Origin: Pelomonas sp. Root405
GTDB lineage: Bacteria; Pseudomonadota; Gammaproteobacteria; Burkholderiales; Burkholderiaceae_C
DNA: 64,000 nucleotides
Assembly (NCBI RefSeq): GCF_001425165.1
Contig: NZ_LMDU01000001.1
Span: 156,075 to 220,074, forward strand
Direction of reading: 5' to 3'
Within the stretch, counting starts at the first letter, position 1; each line of letters opens with the position of its first letter. The position numbers and the translations under genes are program-made. The notes beneath the pieces are model-generated. The model was not told where the DNA came from. It did no database searches and saw only the letters and a list, made by a program, of their open reading frames with translations. Shown piece by piece: positions 32,863 through 42,933 of this stretch.

Positions 32863-33026
32863 TCTTTGGCGGCCTGGCGGGGGTGCCGGTCGTCATGGTT
32901 GTTGCTGCAATGTGTCGTTCCGCCTCGGGGTAAACGCGGCTTTGGGGGCCTCACTTTTGGCATCCCCCGGGTGGCGCTTTTACGGTGCCTGGTCTCAGCC
33001 ATCCCGCTGTGTTCCAGGAGCTCCTC

Positions 33027-35972
33027 ATGCACCGCAATCCCCCAATGCACAAGCATTGGATCGCCGCCGCACTGACCGTGCTGGCCGCCCAGGCCCAGGC
33101 CCAAACGCCGTCTGAGCCCACCAAGATCGAACGCGTCGAAGTCACCGGCTCGCTGATCAAGCGCGTCGACCGCGCCACGCCCTCGTCGGTCCAGTCCATC
33201 ACCCGTGAAGACATCCGCGGCTCCGGCTACGCGACCATCGACGAGCTGCTGCGCGCCAACAGCGCGGTCGACGCCAGCTCCATCCAGGACGGCGCGGCCA
33301 CCGGCTTCGTTGGCGGCCTGTCCACCATCTCGCTGCGCGGCTTCGGCTCGCAGGGCACGCTGGTGCTGATCAACGGCCGTCGCATCGCGCCCGTCGGCGC
33401 CGTCGACATCAACTTCGGCCGCGGCACCCTGCTCAACACCAACACCATCCCCAAGGGCGCCATCGACCGCATCGACATCCTCAAGGATGGCGCCTCGGCT
33501 CTCTATGGTTCCGATGCCATGGCCGGCGTCGTCAACTACGTCCTGCGCAAGGACTTCGAGGGCATCGAGGGCAATGCCGGCTACAGCGCCAACGACAAGG
33601 GCGTGGGCGGCCAGAAGACCGGCGGCATCACCTTCGGCTTCGGCAACATCGGCACGCAGCGCTTCAACGTGTTCGGCGGCGTCGACGTCTCCAAGCGCGA
33701 CTCCGTCATGCATGCCGACATCAAGGACCGCGGCAACCAGGGCGCCTATGACCGCTACCTGAACGCCACGGCTGCCGGCGCCACCAACGGCCTGAATCGC
33801 TTCACGCCGGACTCGGTCGCCTCGATGTACAGCAGCTACTACCGAGTGCCGGCCAGCACCGCGGGCAGCTCGACCGTCAACGGCGCGACGGTGGCCAACA
33901 GCAGCCCCTTCGGCATCAACTACCTCGGCACGTTGCCGGGCTGCCCGGCCGAGCGCACCGTCGGCCAGGGCGTGGCGATCCGCCCCGACGGCCTGGGCCC
34001 AACCAGCCCGAGCCTGCGCCCCGGCCAGTGCCGCTTCAGCCTCGACGATGCCGACGAGGCCATCTCGGCCCAGGAGCGCGTCAGCGGCATGCTGCGCGGC
34101 ACCTTCGCGATCAGCAACGACCTGACGGCCTATGCCGACGTGATGGTCTCCAAGACCAAGACGACCGAGCGGGGCATCCCGCGCGCGCTCACCACCGGCA
34201 TCTTCAGCACGGCCACCGCGCCGTCGGCCGTGACCTGGCCCAAGCTGGACGGCTCCTTCCTGCGCCAGAGCGCCATCGTGCTGCCCGTCGGCCACCCGGA
34301 CAACCCGACCAACGGCACCGCCAACGCCCAGCCCGTGCAGCTGATCCATCGTTTCGAGGACGTGCCCGCCAACGACATCTCGACGCTGGAATCCAGCCGC
34401 TTCCTGCTCGGCATCGAGGGCGTGGTGGCGGGTTGGGACATCGACGCCGCCGTCATGCACAGCAAGCAGGAGAACGAGCGCGTGCAGCAGAACCGCCTGC
34501 GTGCCTCAAAGCTGACGGCCTCCATCGCCTCGGGCACCTACCGCTTCGGCAAGATGAACACGCCCGAGGCCATCGCCAGCATCGGCTCCGACGCCATCAA
34601 CAACGGTGATTCCACGATCACCAGCGTCGACGTGCGCGCCAGCCGCGAGATCTTCAGCCTGCCCGGCGGCCGCGCCGCCATCGCCGTGGGCGCCGAGTAC
34701 CGCCAGGAAGAACTCAGCTCCACGCCCGACGCCAACTACCTGGCCGGCGACTACATCGGCCTGGTGGCCAACGGCGCCAGCGGCAAGCGCAAGGGCAGCG
34801 CCGCGTTCAGCGAGCTGAGCCTGCCGGTGCACAAGCAGGTCGAACTGCAGGCCGCGCTGCGCTTCGAGCACTACAGCGACTTCGGCAATTCCACCACCGG
34901 CAAGCTCGGCTTCAAGTGGTCGGCCATCCCGTCCAAGCTGGCCATCCGCGGCACGACCGCGACCGGCTTCCGTGCGCCGTCGATCTCGCAGATCGGCGAC
35001 TCCTACCTGGCCTCATTCCACAGCTTCCAGGACTACGCCGTCGTCGACAACCTGCGCTGCAACAACGGTGTCAGCCGCGGCGACCCGCCGGTGCTGCGCG
35101 ACTGCAATGTGCTGGGCCGCACAACCACCAACGCCGCTGGCAACCTGCCCACCGTGGTCAGCGCCAACCGCAATCTCAAGCCCGAGGAGTCCAAGTCCTT
35201 CACGCTGGGCGTGCTGGTCTCGCCGTCGCAGGAGATCGACTTTGCACTGGACGCCTGGTACTTCCGGCGCGACCAGGAGATCCGCGTGCAGCGCGGCGTG
35301 GACATCATGGAGCGCTTCAACGCCGACCCGGCGGCCAACGCGGCCAGCGTCATCCGCGACCCCAACCCCGCCACCTGGCTGCCGGGCATCGCCAACAGCG
35401 GCCCCATCCTGGCCTTGGTGCGCCAGTACGGCAACTTCCAGTACACCAAGACGGCGGGCCTGGACTACGAGGTCAACGTGCGCCTGCCTGCCGGCGAGTG
35501 GGGCAAGTTCGGCGGCAAGCTCAGCGGCACCTATACGCAACGCTTTGACCAGTTGGTGCTGGCCGGCGGCACCGTGGACCGCTGGGCGGGCACCTCGTCC
35601 GCCGACCTGCCCAAGACCAAGGCGACGCTGGAGGTCAACTGGAAGGGCGACACCGCCTCGGCCTGGACCCGCTACAACCACCAAGACGCCATGTGGCGCC
35701 CGACCACGGCGGCCTGCCTGACCTCCACCTCGGCCGCCAACGTCATCCTGCAGGAGAGCGAAGGCTGCCATGTCGGTCGCGAGGGCACGCTGGACATCGG
35801 CGGCGCCTACCGCGGCTTCAAGGACATGGTCATCTCGGCAAGCATCCTGAACGTGACCAACAGCTACCGCCGTTCCATCAACATCCCGTCGGCCTTCACC
35901 TATTGGGATACCGGCACCACGGCGCAGCTGGGACGGCGCTTCAATCTGTCGGTGGACTACGTGTTCAGGTAG
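33027..35972 (+). CDS. TonB-dependent outer-membrane receptor
   Basis: A 981-residue TonB-dependent receptor: signal peptide (HWIAAALTVLAAQAQA), a TonB box-like start, plug domain (RVEVTGSLIKRVDRATPSSV, ISLRGFGSQGTLVLINGRRI, IDRIDILKDGASALYGSDAM), then a 22-strand barrel ending LGRRFNLSVDYVFR. The plug resembles the large group of receptors in gammaproteobacteria and sphingomonads for carbohydrates, peptides or complex organics, not a classical siderophore receptor. Ligand unknown. AGGAG precedes the ATG at 33027; ATG 33045 is an alternative. An intrinsic terminator follows. Confidence 0.9.
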   Translation: MHRNPPMHKHWIAAALTVLAAQAQAQTPSEPTKIERVEVTGSLIKRVDRATPSSVQSITREDIRGSGYATIDELLRANSAVDASSIQDGAATGFVGGLSTISLRGFGSQGTLVLINGRRIAPVGAVDINFGRGTLLNTNTIPKGAIDRIDILKDGASALYGSDAMAGVVNYVLRKDFEGIEGNAGYSANDKGVGGQKTGGITFGFGNIGTQRFNVFGGVDVSKRDSVMHADIKDRGNQGAYDRYLNATAAGATNGLNRFTPDSVASMYSSYYRVPASTAGSSTVNGATVANSSPFGINYLGTLPGCPAERTVGQGVAIRPDGLGPTSPSLRPGQCRFSLDDADEAISAQERVSGMLRGTFAISNDLTAYADVMVSKTKTTERGIPRALTTGIFSTATAPSAVTWPKLDGSFLRQSAIVLPVGHPDNPTNGTANAQPVQLIHRFEDVPANDISTLESSRFLLGIEGVVAGWDIDAAVMHSKQENERVQQNRLRASKLTASIASGTYRFGKMNTPEAIASIGSDAINNGDSTITSVDVRASREIFSLPGGRAAIAVGAEYRQEELSSTPDANYLAGDYIGLVANGASGKRKGSAAFSELSLPVHKQVELQAALRFEHYSDFGNSTTGKLGFKWSAIPSKLAIRGTTATGFRAPSISQIGDSYLASFHSFQDYAVVDNLRCNNGVSRGDPPVLRDCNVLGRTTTNAAGNLPTVVSANRNLKPEESKSFTLGVLVSPSQEIDFALDAWYFRRDQEIRVQRGVDIMERFNADPAANAASVIRDPNPATWLPGIANSGPILALVRQYGNFQYTKTAGLDYEVNVRLPAGEWGKFGGKLSGTYTQRFDQLVLAGGTVDRWAGTSSADLPKTKATLEVNWKGDTASAWTRYNHQDAMWRPTTAACLTSTSAANVILQESEGCHVGREGTLDIGGAYRGFKDMVISASILNVTNSYRRSINIPSAFTYWDTGTTAQLGRRFNLSVDYVFR

Positions 35973-35992
35973 ACCGGCACGGCTTGCCACGG

Positions 35993-36016
35993 ACGGCGCC
36001 TTCGGGCGCCGTTTTT
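35993..36016 (+). terminator. Intrinsic terminator after the TonB receptor gene
   Basis: Stem ACGGCGCC (35993-36000) and GGCGCCGT (36005-36012) around TTCG, followed by TTTT. It lies 20 bases after the receptor stop. Confidence 0.88.
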
Positions 36017-36159
36017 GTTTGCCAGACCGCCATGAGCCGGGTGCGTTCGGAAGTCAATAGGTTGCCGAGAGAATTTGCTGCGCTGCACAAAACGCCCAAA
36101 ACCGGGCGCAGAATTCCCACTTTCGAACAAACGCCACCCCAAGCCGGTGGCCTCTCGCA

Positions 36160-38043
36160 GTGAGTTCTTCACACGCGGCTCGCAGTCCCTCGGCCATGGC
36201 GGGCCTGACCCTGGGCGCCCTGGGCGTCGTCTATGGCGACATCGGCACCAGTCCCCTGTACGCGCTCAAGGAAGTCTTCCATGGCGGCCATGTCGCCACC
36301 ACGCCGGACAACATCCTCGGGGTGCTCTCGCTGCTGTTCTGGACGATGACGGTCATCGTCTCGGTCAAGTACGTGCTGCTGATCCTGCGCGCCGACAACA
36401 ACGGCGAAGGTGGCCTCATCGCGATGCTGGCCCTGGCCACCAATGCCGTGAATGACAAGCCCCAGCTGCGCCGCACGCTGATGCTGGTGGGCCTGTTCGG
36501 CACGGCCATCTTCTATGGCGACGCCGTCATCACGCCAGCCATGACGGTGCTCGGCGCCATGGAAGGCATCGAGGTCTACAAGCCTGAATACCACGGCGCC
36601 GTCGTGCCCCTCACGCTGGTGGTGCTGGCGGGCCTGTTCGCGGTGCAGCGCTTCGGCACCGGCGGCATCGGCAAGGCCTTCGGGCCGGTCATGCTGCTGT
36701 GGTTCCTCACGCTGGCGCTGCTGGGCCTGCCGCAGATCATCGACAACCCGCGCGTGCTGGCGGCCGTCAACCCAATCTATGCGCTGAACTTCTGTTTGGA
36801 GTACCGCTGGGTCGCCTTCGTCGCCCTCGGCGCCGTCGTGCTCGTCGTCACGGGTGGCGAGGCGTTGTATGCCGACCTGGGCCATTTCGGCAAGAAACCC
36901 ATCCGCCTGGCCTGGTACGGCATCGTCATGCCGGCCCTGGTCATCAACTACTTCGGCCAGGGTGCCATGCTGCTGAGCAACCCGGAGGGCGTGAAGAACC
37001 CCTTCTTCCTGCTGGCGCCGGACTGGGCCGAGATCCCGCTCTTCCTGCTCGCCACCGCGGCGGCGGCCGTCGCCTCGCAGGCGCTGATCACGGCGGCCTT
37101 CTCGGTCACGAAGCAGGCCATCCAGCTCGGCATCCTGCCGCGGCTGCGCATCGTGCACACCAGCGTGCGCGACATCGGCCAGATCTACGTGCCCTTCGTC
37201 AACTGGGCGCTGTTCGCCCTGGTCGTCGTCGCCGTGGTCTTCTTCGGCTCGTCGAGCAAGCTGGCCGGCGCCTATGGCGTGGCCGTCACCATCGACATGA
37301 CGATCACGACGGTGATGACCTTCTTCGTCATCCGCTACGGCTGGAAGTACCCGCTGGCGCTGTGCGTCGCCGCCACTGGCATCTTCTTCATCATCGACGT
37401 CACCTTCCTCGCGTCCAACCTGCTCAAGGTGCCCGCCGGCGGCTGGTTCCCGCTGCTGATCGGTGTCTGCATGTTCACGCTGATGCTGACCTGGAAGCAG
37501 GGCCGCCGGCTGCTGTCCGACAAGCTGCGCCAGGACGCCATCGAGCTCAGCGCCTTCCTCGAAGCCGTCTTCATCAACCCGCCGACTCGCGTGGCCGGCA
37601 CGGCGGTCTTCCTGGCTTCCGAGAAGGGCTCGACGCCGAACGCGCTGCTGCACAACCTCAAGCACAACAAGGTGCTGCACGAGCAGAACATCTTCGTCAC
37701 CGTCAGGCACCACGAGGTGCCGTGGATTCCCTTCGAGAAGCGCTGCGAGGTCGAGGCCCTGGGCCATCACTGCTGGCAGGTGGTGCTGCACTTCGGCTTC
37801 AAGAACGAGCCCGACGTGCCCGACGCGCTGGAGCTGCTGAAGAAGCGCGGCGTGCAGCTGGAGGAGATGGAGACCAGCTATTTCCTCAGCCGCGACATCA
37901 TCATCCCGACCATCGGTTCGGGCATGGCGCTGTGGCGCGAGAAGCTGTTCGCCAGCATGCACCGCAACGCGTCGGCGGCGGCCGACTTCCTGCACCTGCC
38001 GGCCAACCGCATCGTCGAGCTGGGCTCGAAAGTCGAGATCTAG
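36160..38043 (+). CDS. kup: Low-affinity potassium transporter Kup
   Basis: A 627-residue KUP/HAK potassium uptake protein. The N-terminal signature [20 protein letters not shown] is intact, and about twelve membrane helices follow, then a cytoplasmic C-terminal domain of about 170 residues ([53 protein letters not shown]). It imports K+ with protons. The start is GTG. Its stop abuts the stop of the convergent amidotransferase gene with no bases between. Confidence 0.95.
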   Translation: MSSSHAARSPSAMAGLTLGALGVVYGDIGTSPLYALKEVFHGGHVATTPDNILGVLSLLFWTMTVIVSVKYVLLILRADNNGEGGLIAMLALATNAVNDKPQLRRTLMLVGLFGTAIFYGDAVITPAMTVLGAMEGIEVYKPEYHGAVVPLTLVVLAGLFAVQRFGTGGIGKAFGPVMLLWFLTLALLGLPQIIDNPRVLAAVNPIYALNFCLEYRWVAFVALGAVVLVVTGGEALYADLGHFGKKPIRLAWYGIVMPALVINYFGQGAMLLSNPEGVKNPFFLLAPDWAEIPLFLLATAAAAVASQALITAAFSVTKQAIQLGILPRLRIVHTSVRDIGQIYVPFVNWALFALVVVAVVFFGSSSKLAGAYGVAVTIDMTITTVMTFFVIRYGWKYPLALCVAATGIFFIIDVTFLASNLLKVPAGGWFPLLIGVCMFTLMLTWKQGRRLLSDKLRQDAIELSAFLEAVFINPPTRVAGTAVFLASEKGSTPNALLHNLKHNKVLHEQNIFVTVRHHEVPWIPFEKRCEVEALGHHCWQVVLHFGFKNEPDVPDALELLKKRGVQLEEMETSYFLSRDIIIPTIGSGMALWREKLFASMHRNASAAADFLHLPANRIVELGSKVEI

Positions 38044-38811
38044 TCAAGCCAACGGCCGCCGCTCGATGCGACCGTCGTGCACATGCACGACCTCGTTGCG
38101 TGCCAGCGGCGACCAGGCCTCGGCATCGTCGCCCAGCGGCTCCGACGCAATCGCCCAGCCGCCGCGTTGCGGCTTGATGTAGAGGCTGGGCGGCTTGTCG
38201 TCGCTGGCCCAGCGCAGCGCCCACAGCTGCTCGCCATCGGCCAACGCGGCCGAGAAGCGCAGCGGCGCCGTGATGCCCAGCGCCACGGCCGCGCTCACGG
38301 TGTCGCACAGCACGCGGCGCGACGCCTCCTCCACGCCGGCGCCGTCCTGCATCCGCGCCATCATCAGCAGGAAGAGCAGCTCTGAGTCCGTCGCCCCGCG
38401 CCTCAGGTCGTAAAGCTCGTCGGGCAGCTGCGCCTCCAGGCGCCGCCGCAGGCGCGGGAAGTCGCCGACCTGGCCGTTGTGGATGAACAGATAGCGGCCG
38501 AGGTGGAAAGGGTGACAGTTCTGCCGCGACACGCCGCCGCCCGTCGCCGCACGCACATGCGCCATGAAGAGACGCGACCTGACGTTAGCGCACAGGGCCA
38601 GCAGGTTCTCGTCGCTCCAGGCCGGCATGCATTCGCGGTAGACGCCCGGCGTCTCGCGCTCGCCATACCAGCCGATGCCGAAGCCGTCGCCATTGGTGGC
38701 GGTCTTGGCCTCCGAGGCCTGCAGGCTCTGTCGCACCAGCGAATGACGCGGCTTGCAGACCAGGTCTTCCAGGAATATCGCGTCGCCCGAGTAGGCGAGG
38801 AAGCGGCACAT
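38044..38811 (-). CDS. Class II glutamine amidotransferase-like protein (YafJ type)
   Basis: A 255-residue class II amidotransferase domain protein. The Ntn nucleophile Cys2 follows the initiator Met (MCRFLAYSG). Substrate loops are visible as TNGDGFGIGWYG, AHVRAATGGGVSRQNCHPF and FIHNGQVGDF. Stand-alone members of this family (YafJ) are hydrolases of uncertain substrate, probably gamma-glutamyl compounds. It lies between kup and benE, divergent from benE by 43 bases. Confidence 0.88.
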   Translation of the reverse strand: MCRFLAYSGDAIFLEDLVCKPRHSLVRQSLQASEAKTATNGDGFGIGWYGERETPGVYRECMPAWSDENLLALCANVRSRLFMAHVRAATGGGVSRQNCHPFHLGRYLFIHNGQVGDFPRLRRRLEAQLPDELYDLRRGATDSELLFLLMMARMQDGAGVEEASRRVLCDTVSAAVALGITAPLRFSAALADGEQLWALRWASDDKPPSLYIKPQRGGWAIASEPLGDDAEAWSPLARNEVVHVHDGRIERRPLA

Positions 38812-38854
38812 GCTTGGGGGCTGTTGGGATTGAAGTGGTGGCTATGCTGGCCGC

Positions 38855-40033
38855 ATGCGTTCTCTGCTGCAAGACTTTTCGCCCTCCACCGTCGTGGCCG
38901 GCTTCGTCGCGGTGCTGGTGGGCTACACCAGCTCGGTGGCCATCATCTTCCAGGCCACCGTCGCCCTTGGCGCCACCGCCGCACAAACGGCGTCCTGGCT
39001 GTGGGCCCTGGGTCTGGGCATGGGCCTGACCAGCCTGGCCTTGAGCCTGTGGACCCGCCAGCCGGTGCTGACGGCGTGGTCCACGCCCGGCGCCGCCCTG
39101 CTGGCCTCGACCTCGGGCCTCGACATGCCCGAGGCCATCGGCGCCTTCATCGTCTGCGGCCTGCTGATCGCTTGGGCGGGTGCCAGCGGCTGGTTCGAGA
39201 AGCTGATGGACCGCATCCCCGTGGCCATCGCGTCGGCGCTGCTGGCGGGAGTGCTGGCGCGCTTCGGGCTGGACGCGGTCGTCAGCGTGAAGACGGCGCC
39301 TGGCCTCGTGCTGGCGATGGCCGCGGCCTATGTGCTCGGCCGGCGCCTCTGGACACGCTATGCCGTGCCCGGCGTGCTGCTGGTCGGCGTCGCCTATGTG
39401 CTCGGCGAGGGGCGCCTCAGCTTTGCCGGTGTCGACACCAGCCAGCTCTTTGCGCTGCCGGTCTGGACGGCGCCTGCCTTCACCTGGCACGCCGCCATCG
39501 GTGTCGCCCTGCCGCTGTTCATCGTCACGATGGCCTCGCAGAATCTGCCCGGCGTCGCGGCCCAGCGCGCCAGCGGCTATGCCACGCCGGTGTCCGCCTC
39601 CATCGCCGTGACGGGTGCGGCGACGACGCTGCTCGCACCCTTCGGTGGCTATGCCTTCAACCTGGCGGCCATCACCGCCGCCATCTGCATGGGCCGCGAG
39701 GCGCATGAAGACCCGGCGCGGCGCTACACCGCGGCCGTCAGCGCGGGCCTCTTCTATGTGCTGCTGGGCCTGGCCGGCGGCGCGGTGGCCGCCCTGCTGT
39801 CGGCCTTCCCGCGCGAGCTGGTTGCGGCAATTGCCGGTCTGGCCCTGCTTGGCACCATTGCCGGCGCCATGGCCGCGGCGCTCAAGGACGAGGGCCACCG
39901 CGACGCGGCCATCCTGACCTTCCTGGTCTGCCTGTCGGGCATCACCGTCTTCGGCATCGGCGCCGCGTTCTGGGGTGTGGTGGCCGGTGGCATCGCGACC
40001 GTGGTTGCAGGCTGGCGACGCCAAGGGAATTGA
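38855..40033 (+). CDS. benE: BenE-family benzoate/H+ symporter
   Basis: A 392-residue membrane protein with about twelve helices and BenE signatures: FVAVLVGYTSSVAIIFQA, LTAWSTPGAALLAST, VTMASQNLPGVAAQRASGY and FGGYAFNLAAITAAICMG. The family imports benzoate with protons in Acinetobacter; substrate here is assumed. No benzoate catabolic genes lie beside it. Confidence 0.88.
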   Translation: MRSLLQDFSPSTVVAGFVAVLVGYTSSVAIIFQATVALGATAAQTASWLWALGLGMGLTSLALSLWTRQPVLTAWSTPGAALLASTSGLDMPEAIGAFIVCGLLIAWAGASGWFEKLMDRIPVAIASALLAGVLARFGLDAVVSVKTAPGLVLAMAAAYVLGRRLWTRYAVPGVLLVGVAYVLGEGRLSFAGVDTSQLFALPVWTAPAFTWHAAIGVALPLFIVTMASQNLPGVAAQRASGYATPVSASIAVTGAATTLLAPFGGYAFNLAAITAAICMGREAHEDPARRYTAAVSAGLFYVLLGLAGGAVAALLSAFPRELVAAIAGLALLGTIAGAMAAALKDEGHRDAAILTFLVCLSGITVFGIGAAFWGVVAGGIATVVAGWRRQGN

Positions 40034-40080
40034 CGCTGTGCAACACTGGCCGGCGCTGATCTGAACCACAGGCCCGACCC

Positions 40081-41028
40081 ATGAAGCTGCTCTTCGTTGC
40101 CGACCCGCTCGCCACCTTCAAGACCTACAAGGACTCCACCTTCGCCATGATGCGCGAGGCCGCCCGGCGCGGCCACCGCATCCTCGCCTGCGAGCCGCAG
40201 CAGCTCGTCTGGCTGCGTGGCGGCCGCGTCACGGCCCGTGCTGCCATCGAGATTGCGCTGACCGGTGACGCGGACGATTGGTACACCGTCACGTCCACCG
40301 CCGACCTGGCGCTGGCCGACGTCGACGCCGTGCTGATGCGCAAGGACCCGCCCTTCGACAGCGAGTTCTTCTACACCACCCACCTCCTCAGCCAGGCCGA
40401 GCGCGAGGGCGCCCGCGTCTTCAACCGGCCCAGCGCCTTGCGCGAGCATCCCGAGAAGCTGGCCATCCTGGAGTTTCCCGAGCTCATCTCGCCGACCCTC
40501 GTCACACGCGACCCGGCCGAGATCCGCGCCTTCCACGCCGAGCAGCGCGACATCATCCTCAAGCCCCTGGACGGCATGGGCGGCATGGGCATCTTCCGTG
40601 TCAAGGAAGACGGCCTCAACCTCGGCAGCATCATCGAGACGCTGAACAAGGACGGCACGCAGACGGTGATGGTGCAGCGCTTCATCCCGGCCATTACCGA
40701 CGGCGACAAGCGCATCCTCATCATTGGCGGCAAGCCTGTGCCTCACTGCCTGGCGCGCATCCCGCAAGGCAACGAGGTGCGTGGCAACCTGGCGGCCGGC
40801 GGCAAGGGCGTCGCCCGCGCGCTGAGCGCGCGCGACCGCGAGATCGCCGAGCACCTGGGGCCCATCCTTGCCGCACGCGGGCTGCTGCTGGTGGGCGTGG
40901 ACGTCATCGGCGAGCACGTCACCGAGATCAACGTGACCAGCCCGACCTGCTTCCAGGAGATCACCGACCAGACAGGCTTTGACGTGGCGAAGATGTTCGT
41001 CGATGCGCTGGAAGAGGCGATGGCATGA
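40081..41028 (+). CDS. gshB: Glutathione synthetase
   Basis: A 315-residue ATP-grasp enzyme, nearly the same length as E. coli GshB. Conserved segments: FVADPLATFKTYKDSTFAMM, VLMRKDPPFDSEFFYTTHLL, ILKPLDGMGGMGIFRV, GGKPVPHCLARIP and EINVTSPTCFQEITDQTG. It joins glycine to gamma-glutamylcysteine. Its stop overlaps the DUF885 start by 4 bases. Confidence 0.96.
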   Translation: MKLLFVADPLATFKTYKDSTFAMMREAARRGHRILACEPQQLVWLRGGRVTARAAIEIALTGDADDWYTVTSTADLALADVDAVLMRKDPPFDSEFFYTTHLLSQAEREGARVFNRPSALREHPEKLAILEFPELISPTLVTRDPAEIRAFHAEQRDIILKPLDGMGGMGIFRVKEDGLNLGSIIETLNKDGTQTVMVQRFIPAITDGDKRILIIGGKPVPHCLARIPQGNEVRGNLAAGGKGVARALSARDREIAEHLGPILAARGLLLVGVDVIGEHVTEINVTSPTCFQEITDQTGFDVAKMFVDALEEAMA

Positions 41029-42740
41029 AGCGGCGCGAATTCGGCGCCTCCAGCCTGGGCGCCTTCGGCCTGGCCGCGCTGGGCCTGCCGGCGCAGGCGC
41101 AGGTACAGGCACAGTCGAGCGCCTTCGACCCCCTGGCCGACGACTTCCTGGAGAAGCTCTGGCAGCTGGACCCGGATGCCGCCGTGGCCGCCGGCCGCTT
41201 CGAATTCGCCGAGCGGCTGGTGCTGCCCGGCGCGGCCTATCGCGCCCGCAAGCGGGCCTTCCTGCAAACCTGGCTGGCCCGCTTCGAGCGTGTGGCCGAT
41301 GCCAGCCTGAGCACCAGCCAGCGCATGGACCGCGCGATGCTGCTGGGCAAGCTCAAGAGCGACCTGTGGCGCCTGGACGTGCTGCGCGAATGGGCCTGGA
41401 ACCCGTCCGACTACAACCCCGCCGGCCTGATCGACCTGGTGTTGAACACCGACTGGGCGCCGCTGCAGCAGCGCGTCAAGGCCCTGCACCGGCGCGTCCA
41501 GCAACTGCCGCGCTTCTACGCCGATGCCCGCGCCAGCGTGGCCGGCGTCACGCGCGAACACACCGAGCTGGCGCTGCAGCAGGCACCCGGCGTGCTGTCG
41601 GTGCTGGACGATGTCGAGTCGCGCGCCCAGCAGGTCGGCATGGGCCAACTGACGGCGCCCGCGCTGCGCGCCGCGCGCCAAGCGGCGGCCGGCTGGCAGG
41701 CGCACCTCAACAAGCTGCTGCCGTCGGCCAGGCGACCCTGGCGACTGGGCGCGGCGCTGTACGAGCCGAAGTTCGTCCACGACATCCAGTCCGCCCGCAC
41801 GGCGCGCGAGACCTATGAGCTGGCGCTGGCGCGCCGCGAGGAAGTGCTGGCCAGCATGCAGACGCAGGCCGCCGCGCTGTGGCCCACCGTCATCGGTGCC
41901 GAAGCCCCGCCGGCCGACCGCTTTGCGCTGATCGGCCGCGTCATCGCCAAGCTCAGCGAGCGGCATGTGACCCGCGAGCGTTTCGTCGACGAGATCCGCG
42001 CGCAGATCCCGCAGCTCGAAGCCTGGGTGCGCGAGAAAGACCTGCTCAGCCAGGACGCCAGCAAACCGCTGGAAGTGCGCGAGGCGCCCCTCTACCAGCG
42101 CGGCGTGGCCGGGGCCAGCATCGAGGCGCCCGGTCCCTACCGGCCGCAGGACCGCACCTTCTACAACGTCACGCCGCTGGACGACCTGACGCCCGAACAG
42201 GCCGAGAGCACGCTGCGCGAATACAACCACTGGATCCTGCAGATCCTCAACATCCACGAAGCCATTCCCGGCCACTACACGCAGCTGCTGCACGCCAACC
42301 GCGCGCCGAGCAAGGTCAAGGCGCTGTTCGGCAGCGGCTCCATGGTGGAAGGCTGGGCCGTCTACGGCGAGCGCGTGATGATCGAGAGCGGCTACGGTGC
42401 CAGTCCGGAGATGACGCTGATGTACGGCAAATGGCATCTGCGCTCGGTCACCAACACCGTCCTCGACTACAGCGTGCACGTGCTCGGCATGGGCGAGAAG
42501 GAGGCCCTGGACTTGCTGGTGCGTCAGGCCTTCCAGACCGAGCGCGAGGCCAAGGAGAAGTGGCGCCGCGTGCAGCTGACGTCCGTGCAGCTGACTAGTT
42601 ATTTCAGCGGGTACAGCGAGATATTTGCGCTGCGGGAGCAGCTGAAGTCACGGCCGGGATTCAACCTCAAGGGCTTCCATGAGCAGTTCCTCAGCTATGG
42701 GAGTGCGCCGGTGAGGTTGATTGCGGCGGAATTCCTGTAA
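41025..42740 (+). CDS. DUF885 family, exported metallopeptidase-like protein
   Basis: A 571-residue protein with an N-terminal signal of twin-arginine appearance (MKRREFGASSLGAFGLAALG). The DUF885 zinc signature is H411-E412-x3-H417-less in standard form: it reads HEAIPGHYTQ, with downstream VEGWAVYGERVMIE supplying the likely third ligand. Members are predicted zinc carboxypeptidases or oligopeptidases. The ATG overlaps the gshB stop, so it is translationally coupled to glutathione synthesis; a gamma-glutamyl or glutathione-peptide substrate is conceivable but unproven. Confidence 0.85.
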   Translation: MKRREFGASSLGAFGLAALGLPAQAQVQAQSSAFDPLADDFLEKLWQLDPDAAVAAGRFEFAERLVLPGAAYRARKRAFLQTWLARFERVADASLSTSQRMDRAMLLGKLKSDLWRLDVLREWAWNPSDYNPAGLIDLVLNTDWAPLQQRVKALHRRVQQLPRFYADARASVAGVTREHTELALQQAPGVLSVLDDVESRAQQVGMGQLTAPALRAARQAAAGWQAHLNKLLPSARRPWRLGAALYEPKFVHDIQSARTARETYELALARREEVLASMQTQAAALWPTVIGAEAPPADRFALIGRVIAKLSERHVTRERFVDEIRAQIPQLEAWVREKDLLSQDASKPLEVREAPLYQRGVAGASIEAPGPYRPQDRTFYNVTPLDDLTPEQAESTLREYNHWILQILNIHEAIPGHYTQLLHANRAPSKVKALFGSGSMVEGWAVYGERVMIESGYGASPEMTLMYGKWHLRSVTNTVLDYSVHVLGMGEKEALDLLVRQAFQTEREAKEKWRRVQLTSVQLTSYFSGYSEIFALREQLKSRPGFNLKGFHEQFLSYGSAPVRLIAAEFL

Positions 42741-42798
42741 GCCCCTCGCTCAGTCTTGCCTGCTGGACGCGGCAAGCCTGATCGGTACCCCGAGGGAC

Positions 42799-42837
42799 GG
42801 CGATGTACTCGCGGCATTGAGCCGCAAGTACATCGCC
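42799..42837. repeat. Long palindromic hairpin element
   Basis: GGCGATGTACT (42799-42809) pairs with AGTACATCGCC (42827-42837). After one C/A mismatch, GCGGC pairs with GCCGC around the loop ATTGA: 16 paired bases in a 39-base element. There is no T-run. It lies in the 193-base gap between the DUF885 gene and the TumA-like gene (convergent) and could be a REP-like element or factor-dependent bidirectional terminator. Confidence 0.65.
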
Positions 42838-42933
42838 CGCCGGCCGGCTTGGGGGCGGCCCGGCGCTCGGCCGGCAACCCGGTAGGTTGGGATGAGCCTG
42901 CAAACACCAGCATAGCCCGCCTTGCGCGCACGA

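Noticed and set aside
36169-37995. 608-codon open frame antisense to kup
   Set aside because: It lies wholly opposite an unmistakable Kup protein and has low-complexity Asp/His/Gln/Arg composition.
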